From: a virus
Virus record (IMG/VR): IMGVR_UViG_3300032046_000144
Coordinates: 1 to 30,633 of that record
DNA: 30,633 nucleotides
Strand: one strand, 5' to 3'
The stretch's first letter is position 1, and each line of letters starts with the position of its first letter. Below the pieces are notes generated by a model. That model did no database searches. It saw nothing but the letters and a program-made list of their open reading frames with translations, and was not told the DNA's origin. The position numbers were made by a program, and so were the translations under genes. Below, in pieces: positions 5,507-10,950 of this stretch.

Positions 5507-5583
5507 TGGTGGACCCGTCTCTCCTTTCAGGGAGAGGTATCTATTCAGACTACAACTGCCTAGGCAGCTAGCCTACCAGGCCC
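5507..5583 (-). tRNA. Degenerate tRNA-like gene, anticodon uncertain (GUA candidate)
   Basis: It is 77 bases long with encoded CCA and A73. A 7-pair acceptor (GGGCCTG/CGGGTCC, with G-U at 3-70), a D-like arm AGGC-TAGCT-GCCT and a strong T-like hairpin CTCTCC/GGAGAG are present. The anticodon arm keeps only three pairs (CAG/CTG) around TTGTAGT, giving GUA if functional. An extra A separates the T hairpin from the acceptor, and the T-loop (CTGAAA) lacks TTC. It could be a decaying tRNA or a tRNA mimic. Confidence 0.45.
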
Positions 5584-5588
5584 AAATC

Positions 5589-5663
5589 TGGTGAACGAGG
5601 TGAGATTTGCACTCACAATCTCCTGGTTAAGAGCCAGGTGCTTTAACATTTAGCTACTCGTCC
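5589..5663 (-). tRNA. tRNA-Lys(CUU)
   Basis: The anticodon arm is CCTGG-CTCTTAA-CCAGG. A73 and encoded CCA are present. The acceptor GGACGAG/CTCGTTC has one G-U wobble. Confidence 0.92.
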
Positions 5664-5664
5664 G

Positions 5665-5737
5665 TGCCTGTGGCGAGAATTGCACTCACAACCTTCTGGT
5701 TAAAAGCCAGATGCTCTGCTAATTGAGCTACACAAGC
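5665..5737 (-). tRNA. tRNA-Lys(UUU), no encoded CCA
   Basis: The anticodon arm is TCTGG-CTTTTAA-CCAGA, with A73 and acceptor GCTTGTG/CACAGGC. Unlike its neighbours the 3' end is not CCA: after A73 there is a single C, then the first base of tRNA-Lys(CUU). Maturation would need CCA addition. Confidence 0.9.
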
Positions 5738-5743
5738 AAAATT

Positions 5744-5818
5744 TGGAAACCGTGAGAGGATTTGCACCTCCATAGGAGAGCTCTGCAGGCTCCCGCCTAT
5801 CTAATCAGCCACACGGTC
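5744..5818 (-). tRNA. tRNA-Cys(GCA)
   Basis: The anticodon arm is GGAGC-CTGCAGA-GCTCT. U73 is the cysteine discriminator. CCA is encoded and the first acceptor pair is G-U. Confidence 0.9.
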
Positions 5819-5819
5819 T

Positions 5820-5893
5820 TGGTAGCGGGGCTGAGAATTGCACTCAGGTTCAGAGCTTATGAGACTCTGCGGCTGCTACTGCCATACCCCGCC
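5820..5893 (-). tRNA. tRNA-Met(CAU), elongator or Ile2 type
   Basis: The anticodon arm is AGAGT-CTCATAA-GCTCT, with A73 and encoded CCA. Position 1-72 is a G-U pair, not the C-A mismatch of initiators, and the anticodon stem lacks three G-C pairs, so it is not an initiator. An isoleucine tRNA with modified C34 has the same anticodon and is not excluded. Confidence 0.85.
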
Positions 5894-5900
5894 CGAAACT

Positions 5901-5975
5901 TGGCGAGTCGACTAGGACTTGCACCTAGAACTGCTGTTTTGGAGACAGCGGTGATTCTAATTTCACCATCGGCTC
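5901..5975 (-). tRNA. tRNA-Trp(CCA)
   Basis: The anticodon arm is GCTGT-CTCCAAA-ACAGC. G73 fits tryptophan, and CCA is encoded. The acceptor has one A-C mismatch. The 5' end abuts the CCA of the Ser(UGA) gene with no spacer. Confidence 0.9.
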
Positions 5976-6061
5976 TGGCGGAAGGTGGTAGAGTTGAACT
6001 ACCAAGCCCTTGCAGGCTCCTATTTTCAAGACAGGTAAGCTCGCCAATGCTCAGACCTTCC
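5976..6061 (-). tRNA. tRNA-Ser(UGA)
   Basis: The anticodon arm is CCTGT-CTTGAAA-ATAGG. It has the long variable arm of serine tRNAs, G73, encoded CCA and a perfect acceptor GGAAGGT/ACCTTCC. Confidence 0.93.
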
Positions 6062-6068
6062 GTAAAAT

Positions 6069-6158
6069 TGGCGGAAGGTGCGAGATTTGAACTCACATAG
6101 GATTTGGTCCTAACTGGTTTAGCAAACCAGCGCAGCCAACCGTATCTGCCTACCTTCC
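6069..6158 (-). tRNA. tRNA-Ser(GCU)
   Basis: The anticodon arm is CTGGT-TTGCTAA-ACCAG. The long variable arm has an AGGA/TCCT stem. G73 and encoded CCA are present. The acceptor is identical to that of the Ser(UGA) gene, suggesting shared ancestry or a shared identity constraint. Confidence 0.93.
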
Positions 6159-6163
6159 TAATC

Positions 6164-6431
6164 GGTGAACTATAACCCGGATTCTGTATTTGGTAATCAT
6201 CTATCTAAGCTCCCTACCCGATACTATTGACCGAGCCAGCCAGTATCCTATGTGGGATTGCTCCGCGTAGAGATTGGCCGTTTCACATTACTCGTCTCTG
6301 TTCCTCTAATCCTCACGTAAACGTGGGTAAGTTTATTAGACTTACTACACTGCTCTATGGAGTCCGGAGTTTCCTATGTATAGTAGACTAAACACGTATA
6401 TAGTTTACTAAACATCGATTACCTGTTCACC
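6164..6431 (-). ncRNA. rnpB: RNase P RNA (catalytic RNA), compact type A-like
   Basis: Read on the - strand, this 268-base RNA has the conserved blocks of bacterial RNase P RNA in order. They are GGAAACTCCGGACTCC followed by ATAGAGCAG (from 6374), AACAGAGA, GTGAAACGG, CGGAGCAA...ATAGG, TCGGGTAG, TTAGAT-GATGA, and ACAGAATCCGGGTTAT (6187-6172). The ends close as P1 (GGTGAAC 6164-6170 with GTTCACC 6425-6431). A GATACT/AGTATC hairpin encloses a GGU (6232-6230), at the position of the L15 loop that binds tRNA CCA ends in the bacterial RNA. It is shorter than typical bacterial forms (about 350-400), mainly in the specificity domain. It lies between Ser(GCU) and Asp tRNA genes in the same transcript, and would need a protein subunit, probably from the host. 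Confidence 0.93.
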
Positions 6432-6436
6432 AAGTT

Positions 6437-6515
6437 TGGCGGTCTGTACGGGCTTCGCTCCCGTGGTCTCTGGATTGACAATCCAGCGCATTCGGCTGGG
6501 CTATGCTAACAGACC
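6437..6515 (-). tRNA. tRNA-Asp(GUC)
   Basis: The anticodon arm is CTGGA-TTGTCAA-TCCAG, with G73, encoded CCA and perfect acceptor GGTCTGT/ACAGACC. The T-loop AGCGAAG departs from TTCnAnn. Its CCA end lies 5 bases before the RNase P RNA. Confidence 0.9.
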
Positions 6516-6530
6516 TAAATCAAAGAACAA

Positions 6531-6604
6531 TGGTAGGGCTGGTCGGTACTGACCCGGCGACTTCAGGCTGAAAACCTGATGTGTTACCTTTACACCACAG
6601 CCCC
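6531..6604 (-). tRNA. tRNA-Glu(UUC)
   Basis: The anticodon arm is TCAGG-TTTTCAG-CCTGA. A73 and encoded CCA are present. The acceptor GGGGCTG/CAGCCCT has a G-U first pair. It is the first tRNA of the unit, just after the leader terminator. Confidence 0.9.
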
Positions 6605-6615
6605 AAATAGACAAC

Positions 6616-6696
6616 AAAAAAAGACCTAATCCTTTTAAGTCGCAGTTCGTCCGTTTTTACTTCTTTGGAGAACTGCTACCTAATCGAATCGGTCTT
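6616..6696 (-). terminator. Leader terminator or attenuator
   Basis: On the - strand AAGACC (6696-6691) pairs with GGTCTT (6626-6621), enclosing GCAGTTC (6676-6670) with GAACTGC (6648-6642); TCC/GGA adds three more pairs past one bulged C. The structure ends in seven U (6622-6616). The GCAGTTCTCC arm can instead pair with GGAGAAACTGC just upstream (6720-6710). It stands between the promoter and the first tRNA, so it would control how much transcription enters the tRNA unit. Confidence 0.7.
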
Positions 6697-6810
6697 ATTT
6701 ATATACAGAGCAGTTTCTCCTGTCACTGGACAGAGTGCGACGCCTAACGTCGGTTGCTGTTTGCACCCGGCGAATCGCTCGCACCACATATGTCTACTTG
6801 ACAGGATCAT
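6676..6810 (-). CDS. Possible 44-residue leader peptide
   Basis: An ATG at 6810 follows AAAAGGAG with 9-base spacing, so translation is plausible. The frame runs 44 codons (starts MILSSRHMWCERF) and stops with TAG inside the arm that switches between antiterminator and terminator. The encoded antiterminator strand (6720-6710) lies within it, so a translating ribosome would change which hairpin forms. The peptide has no recognised motif, and the stems crossing it argue that this may be non-coding RNA only. Confidence 0.3.
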   Translation of the reverse strand: MILSSRHMWCERFAGCKQQPTLGVALCPVTGETALYINKTDSIR

Positions 6811-6848
6811 TGAAAACTACTCCTTTTAAACTTCTACTATACTATGTA

Positions 6849-6882
6849 GTAATAAGTATATCACAAGAACGTGTTTTGTCAA
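6849..6882 (-). promoter_or_regulatory. Sigma-70-like promoter of the tRNA/RNase P unit
   Basis: On the - strand a perfect TTGACA (6882-6877) is followed after 16 bases by TATACT (6860-6855), close to TATAAT. Transcription would start near 6848 and run left through the leader, tRNAs, RNase P RNA and HNH gene. It would be read by unmodified host RNA polymerase, suggesting early expression. Confidence 0.75.
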
Positions 6883-6894
6883 ATTTATTTTTAA

Positions 6895-6948
6895 TGAGTA
6901 GAGGTTGGAATATGCCAACTTAGCCACCCTTTGGTGGACCTCTACTCA
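6895..6948. repeat. Three-way-junction inverted repeat
   Basis: TGAGTAGAGGT (6895-6905) is the exact inverse complement of 6938-6948. Inside are two further hairpins, GTTGG/CCAAC (6904-6908 with 6915-6919, sharing two bases with the outer stem) and CCACC-CTTT-GGTGG (6924-6937). No T-run follows on either strand, so it is not a simple terminator. It could be a structured 5' leader of the nucleotidyltransferase operon or a protein-binding cruciform. Confidence 0.6.
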
Positions 6949-6954
6949 CAACTA

Positions 6955-7000
6955 TATTAATATGAAAGTATGGAAAATAATACATTTTTTCATATTAATA
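6955..7000. repeat. AT-rich 13-base inverted repeat
   Basis: TATTAATATGAAA (6955-6967) is exactly inverted at 6988-7000, with a smaller GTAT/ATAC pair inside. It lies 30 bases before the start of the nucleotidyltransferase gene, so it could be an operator or part of an mRNA leader. A TATATT sequence at 6953-6958 could be a -10 element, but no good -35 accompanies it. Confidence 0.5.
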
Positions 7001-7029
7001 TATATGACTGCATCTAAATACAAGGTAGT

Positions 7030-8454
7030 ATGAATAAGTTATCTAAAAGGATAGATATATTGTTTGAGTCTCTTACTAAAGAGGATTGGTATGGGTATGT
7101 TAAATCTATGCCGATGCTCCAGGCCGCTGTTGAGGTATTAAACAAGTTGAATACAGTTGGAAAGGCATATATCGTGGGTGGGGCTGTTAGGGATCTCATT
7201 ACTGGTGATAAAGAACCAGACGATATTGATATTGCCACTGACGTTCCAATAGAACAAATATCGAGTATGTTTGAGACATTTGATAAAGGAAAAAGCAAAG
7301 GATTTGGGATAGTTGCGGTAAAGCATAATAATTATGTATTTGAAGTAGCTCAATTTAGGGAAGATGGAGAATACCTTGATGGTCGAAGGCCGGAAACAGT
7401 AAAGGTAGGCGTAGACTTCAAAACTGACGCAGCTCGTAGGGATTTCACTATCAATGCAATGGGTATAGATAGTGAAGGTACTATATATGACTATTTTGAC
7501 GGTATAGAAGATATTAAGAATAAGACTTTACGCACGGTAGGAGATCCTAATAAGCGGTTTGAGGAAGATTACCTGCGTATGTTACGTGCTGTTCGGTTCA
7601 GCTCAAGAATGGGGTATGAAATAGACCCGGAAACTTACTCTGCACTAAAGAAACATTCCAGCAAGATAACAAAGATAGCCCCAGAACGTATAATGAAAGA
7701 AGTGGTAAAGATGGCCGAACAGGAAGGTCCAAAGTTCGCATCTGCGCTACAGGTGCTTAAAGACACAGGGCTACTTCAATACATAATACCAGAAGTAGTT
7801 GATTTAGAGCGATATGAGCATAGTCCAGAACACCATCCTGAGGGTAGAACTGTATATGACCATATTATAGCCGCACTACACCAAAACAAACTAGATAATC
7901 CCATGATTAACTTAGCTATTCTTTTACACGATATAGGTAAACCTCCTGCGTTTAAGAAAGAGGGAGATAAGATGTCGTATATAGACCACGCAGAGAAAGG
8001 GGTCCATATAATAGAGCAGATTGCAGATAGGCTTAAAATGGATAATGAGACAAGAGAAGCTCTTATCTTTGCCTGCCTACATCATATGAAGTTTTCCAGA
8101 TTTGTAGAGATGTCCGATAAGAAGATACTTGACCTCATAAACCACGATAAATGGGAAGTTCTAAAACAGACAGCTTATTCTGATAGCGCTGCCAGAAAGC
8201 ACTTATTTGACCCGGCTGAGTGGAAACAGGTTGAGGATAAGGTAGAACAGATTAAACAGAAGTTCAGTGGTAAGCAGGCGTTAGATAATATCAAGAAAAT
8301 AGTCAACGGAAAGCTTGTTATGCAGTTGCGTGGTATATCTCCCGGGCCGGAGGTAGGTAAATACATTAAGTCCACTATTGAATGGATAGTGGAGAATAAT
8401 ATCAATGTAGAGGACATAGATAAAATAAAGGGATATATACAAAGCCTTCCTTAA
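7030..8454 (+). CDS. cca: tRNA nucleotidyltransferase (CCA-adding type) with HD domain
   Basis: This 474-residue protein is a class II nucleotidyltransferase. The head has the signature VGGAVRD (49-55), then the metal-binding D65-I-D67, followed by RRDFTINAM (136-144), FEEDYLRMLRAVRF (177-190), and the ERIMKE motif (219-224). A C-terminal HD phosphohydrolase domain follows, with YDH (275-277), LLHDIGK (298-304) and H320. Such enzymes add or repair CCA at tRNA 3' ends; a poly(A) polymerase or a partial (A- or CC-adding) enzyme has the same motifs and cannot be separated by eye. The phage encodes about 30 tRNAs next door, one without CCA, so CCA addition or repair is the natural role. It is the first gene of the long + operon, with AAGG 9 bases before ATG. 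Confidence 0.92.
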   Translation: MNKLSKRIDILFESLTKEDWYGYVKSMPMLQAAVEVLNKLNTVGKAYIVGGAVRDLITGDKEPDDIDIATDVPIEQISSMFETFDKGKSKGFGIVAVKHNNYVFEVAQFREDGEYLDGRRPETVKVGVDFKTDAARRDFTINAMGIDSEGTIYDYFDGIEDIKNKTLRTVGDPNKRFEEDYLRMLRAVRFSSRMGYEIDPETYSALKKHSSKITKIAPERIMKEVVKMAEQEGPKFASALQVLKDTGLLQYIIPEVVDLERYEHSPEHHPEGRTVYDHIIAALHQNKLDNPMINLAILLHDIGKPPAFKKEGDKMSYIDHAEKGVHIIEQIADRLKMDNETREALIFACLHHMKFSRFVEMSDKKILDLINHDKWEVLKQTAYSDSAARKHLFDPAEWKQVEDKVEQIKQKFSGKQALDNIKKIVNGKLVMQLRGISPGPEVGKYIKSTIEWIVENNINVEDIDKIKGYIQSLP

Positions 8455-8469
8455 CTAAATATTAAGTGT

Positions 8470-8826
8470 ATGGAAGATCTAATACAGAAGGTAAACTATC
8501 TTTTTGAGCAACAGATGGATGATATTGAATCTATGTGGAAAGACTTCTCACAAGATAAGCCTGTTCATAGGGTTAATAAAGTCACTGACCAAGAGATAGT
8601 AAGTCCAAAAAAGACATTTGAAATATGGTTCCCGTTATCAACAAAAGAGTATATTGGAAAGGTTCGGTCTAGGAACATTAAAACAGCATTGTTTACTTTA
8701 CTTACGAAGTTCCCCCAGATTACTTATAGAGATAAGACCTATACTTCTGATACATATTCGGAACTATATAGTTTACTAGATTCACGTGGGGATTTTGGAG
8801 CAGCTTTAGCCCATAACACTAAATAA
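8470..8826 (+). CDS. Hypothetical protein
   Basis: This 118-residue protein has a helical N terminus (MEDLIQKVNYLFEQQMDDIE) and a compact alpha/beta C-terminal half in which residues about 55-100 contain KVRSRNIKTAL and FPQITYRDKTY. It starts 15 bases after the nucleotidyltransferase stop and precedes a membrane protein, so it is co-transcribed. No family is recognised. Confidence 0.6.
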   Translation: MEDLIQKVNYLFEQQMDDIESMWKDFSQDKPVHRVNKVTDQEIVSPKKTFEIWFPLSTKEYIGKVRSRNIKTALFTLLTKFPQITYRDKTYTSDTYSELYSLLDSRGDFGAALAHNTK

Positions 8827-8842
8827 TAAGAAAGAGGACATT

Positions 8843-9271
8843 ATGGATTTATCTGAAATAGGAAAAGTTATTAGTGAACTTGGTTTTGGAGCAGTGGCTA
8901 TGTCGGCAGTTATATTTGCCTCCTGGAAATTGATGGTTTGGGGTAAAGATATTGTTGATAAGGCAATGGTTCAGTTAGAACGTGAGAGAGAACGTTCTAG
9001 TGAGGTATATACTAAATTATCCAGAGCAATTGATGACCATACATCTCAAGCTAAAGAATTTCATATGGAAGTAAGAAATGCTCACGGATACCAGAGAGAT
9101 GAGCATAATAAGATAATGGACGGAGTTGTAACTGTATGTTCCGAACTAAAAAGATGTTCGGATCAACAGCAAGACAATGCGGACCAAAGGCAGAAAGAAC
9201 ACGAAAAAATGATAACTAACTTAGATGAACAATATAAAGTTCTTTTAAGAATAAATGGGGAGAAACATTAA
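8843..9271 (+). CDS. Single-pass membrane coiled-coil protein
   Basis: This 142-residue protein has a short N terminus, one membrane segment (about residues 13-34) and a long charged helical tail with coiled-coil periodicity (about 40-135). The layout resembles small phage holin-like or spanin-like membrane proteins but no signature confirms it. The ribosome-binding site is AGAGGA, 6 bases upstream. It lies in the unrecognised block ahead of the packaging genes. Confidence 0.6.
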   Translation: MDLSEIGKVISELGFGAVAMSAVIFASWKLMVWGKDIVDKAMVQLERERERSSEVYTKLSRAIDDHTSQAKEFHMEVRNAHGYQRDEHNKIMDGVVTVCSELKRCSDQQQDNADQRQKEHEKMITNLDEQYKVLLRINGEKH

Positions 9272-9272
9272 T

Positions 9273-10949
9273 ATGAAAGAGATTAATTTACAAGATATGG
9301 CAAGGATGTATAAAAAGGAATATGAGTTCCTTAATAAAGAGTTAGAGAGATTAGAGAACGTAATGGATAATGACGATTACGAGCTCACATCTAGGGACGA
9401 TATGATTTTAAGTATAGCAAAAAGCTTAACAAATCCTCCCCACACGATATCGAATTCACAGATTGCTTTTCTATGGAATATGGACAAGAGATCTACAAAT
9501 AGGATTACTACCGACCTTACAACAAAGAAGCTTAAAGGTAAGATGGAACCTAATAAGAAGTTAAGGCCGGGAGCTTTTAATCAAGACACTACTGCTGACG
9601 CTCCCCACCTTCAAGAGCCGGAAGATATAATGGAAAGTTTTTATAGATTATCTGGCACCACTGCCGTTGTTAATGAGCAGTCTGATGGGGATTATGAAAC
9701 AGCTCGTAAGATAGCTGATAGGCAAGAAAATAAAGGCCCGGTAACATCCTCGTCTGCGAGTGCTTGGGCTAAAGAAGCTGGTATTTCTATAGATAATATT
9801 GATACTGTCGTTCATTTAGCAAACGAGATACTTGGATACGAGGGTTTAGATGAAGGAAAGAAACGTAATTTTAGTATTGGGTCGTTGAAGAAGAAAGCAA
9901 TAAGTCTACGTAAAAGAAGTATGGATATAGTAGATAAAGTATATGAAATGGATGAAGCTGAGGGTGACCATCTAAATGAACTTCTAAATGACGAGAGTTT
10001 TATGCGTGGTGTTAGTGGGAATTACGCAATGCAGGAAGTAGAATCGGAACTAGACGAGCAGGGGGCAGGTGCGGCTGTAGCTGGAGTTCCCGGAGCGGCA
10101 AAACCAGGTGAGGGTTATACTATGGTTGGAGCTGGAACTGGTGGAACTGGTCCTAGTTATGGTAAAGAAGAATTAGAGGAAAAGAAAGCCCCTAATTCCG
10201 GAACAGTTGCTTTTCACTTTACAACAGAAGACGGAATACCTTATTTCGGTGAAGCGGACGTGGTTGTAAGCAAGGACGTAGATGATGCTCAGGGCCCTAT
10301 GACTACAATTGATAGTATTAGGGTAAAGTCGATAGTAGACCAAGAGGGTAACCCGGTTGCTGTAACAGACGAAATGAAGTCGGCTGCCAAGCAGGCGGTA
10401 GAGGAAATGGAAGACCTTGACCTTATGGTAAGTGCTGGATACGAAGATGACGATTACTCAGGTGATGATATAGACGAGAAGGCTATAACAGCAGATACAT
10501 ACCTCGCAAAAGAAGCGGAGCCTCAGGGCCCCCGTTCTCCGAAACCAGGAAGTTCGACTATAAGTGAATCTAACGAAGGCGTTATGAAGACCCTTGCCAC
10601 AAGAAAGCTTTATAAAGGTAAAGGTAAGCCGGAAGATGAAGATCCTATGAAACAGCTCCAAAGGAAAGATGTATGGATACCGAAAGAGAAGAAGTCTGAT
10701 ATTATCGCAAAGTTTAAGGATAGGGTCCAGACAATGTTGAAAGAGATGCAGTTGGAGGAAGCCCCTGCTACTGAAACAGAGGTTGAGCCGACAGTTGAGC
10801 CGACTACCAGGCCGGATAAGACAAATGAGCCTAGGAATCCAGTAAGAAAGTCACCTGGGATAACTCCGAAACCGAAAGCAGAGGAATCAAAGTCAACTAA
10901 TCCAGACGTAGACTTATTTTTAAAGAATAGGGGACTTAATAGGAATTAA
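9273..10949 (+). CDS. Large acidic hypothetical protein
   Basis: This 558-residue protein begins MKEINLQDMARMYKKEYEFL. The ATG at 9273 is preferred over 9255 because GGGGAG precedes it at good spacing and it does not overlap the upstream gene. A helical N-terminal region (1-110) contains an SNSQIAFLW segment that could be a helix-turn-helix. A Gly/Ala-rich linker (about 260-295) and a beta-rich domain (about 305-370) follow. The C-terminal third is long, acidic and Pro-rich (repeated VEPTVEPTT), probably disordered. It ends one base before the next start. A head or DNA-associated structural role would suit the context but is not shown. Confidence 0.6.
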   Translation: MKEINLQDMARMYKKEYEFLNKELERLENVMDNDDYELTSRDDMILSIAKSLTNPPHTISNSQIAFLWNMDKRSTNRITTDLTTKKLKGKMEPNKKLRPGAFNQDTTADAPHLQEPEDIMESFYRLSGTTAVVNEQSDGDYETARKIADRQENKGPVTSSSASAWAKEAGISIDNIDTVVHLANEILGYEGLDEGKKRNFSIGSLKKKAISLRKRSMDIVDKVYEMDEAEGDHLNELLNDESFMRGVSGNYAMQEVESELDEQGAGAAVAGVPGAAKPGEGYTMVGAGTGGTGPSYGKEELEEKKAPNSGTVAFHFTTEDGIPYFGEADVVVSKDVDDAQGPMTTIDSIRVKSIVDQEGNPVAVTDEMKSAAKQAVEEMEDLDLMVSAGYEDDDYSGDDIDEKAITADTYLAKEAEPQGPRSPKPGSSTISESNEGVMKTLATRKLYKGKGKPEDEDPMKQLQRKDVWIPKEKKSDIIAKFKDRVQTMLKEMQLEEAPATETEVEPTVEPTTRPDKTNEPRNPVRKSPGITPKPKAEESKSTNPDVDLFLKNRGLNRN

Positions 10950-10950
10950 T

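Larger units (their letters stand above)
6616..6848 (-). ncRNA. Structured leader RNA of the tRNA unit
   Basis: This is the stretch between the - strand promoter and tRNA-Glu. It folds extensively: CCTGTC (6805-6800) pairs with GACAGG (6724-6719), and CGACG/CGTCG form a hairpin (6752-6738). A CTGTC/GACAG hairpin near 6733-6720 competes with the outer stem, and the terminator domain follows. It could also be a stable small RNA like those encoded in the T4 tRNA region. I found no T-box sequence (the TGGnACCGCG type). Confidence 0.5.

Noticed and set aside
5507-5583. Intron-containing tRNA
   Set aside because: The total length with CCA is 77 bases, normal for an uninterrupted tRNA, leaving no room for an intron; degeneracy of the anticodon arm explains it better.
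6164-6431. tmRNA or group I intron instead of RNase P RNA
   Set aside because: There is no tag-peptide frame, no tRNA-Ala-like ends, and no intron core with flanking exons; the order of conserved blocks fits RNase P RNA.
3295-6604. CRISPR-like regular spacing of TGG-rich units
   Set aside because: The period of about 75-90 bases comes from tRNA genes with encoded CCA read on the opposite strand; there are no conserved direct repeats or spacers.
6616-6848. T-box riboswitch
   Set aside because: The leader has competing terminator and antiterminator arms, but the T-box sequence that pairs with tRNA CCA ends and a clear specifier loop are absent.
6735-6923. 62-codon + strand frame over the leader and promoter
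   Set aside because: It lacks a ribosome-binding site and is antisense to the structured leader and a near-consensus promoter.
9255-9272. Upstream start of the 558-residue gene
   Set aside because: It overlaps the previous gene and lies on top of the GGGGAG that serves the ATG at 9273.
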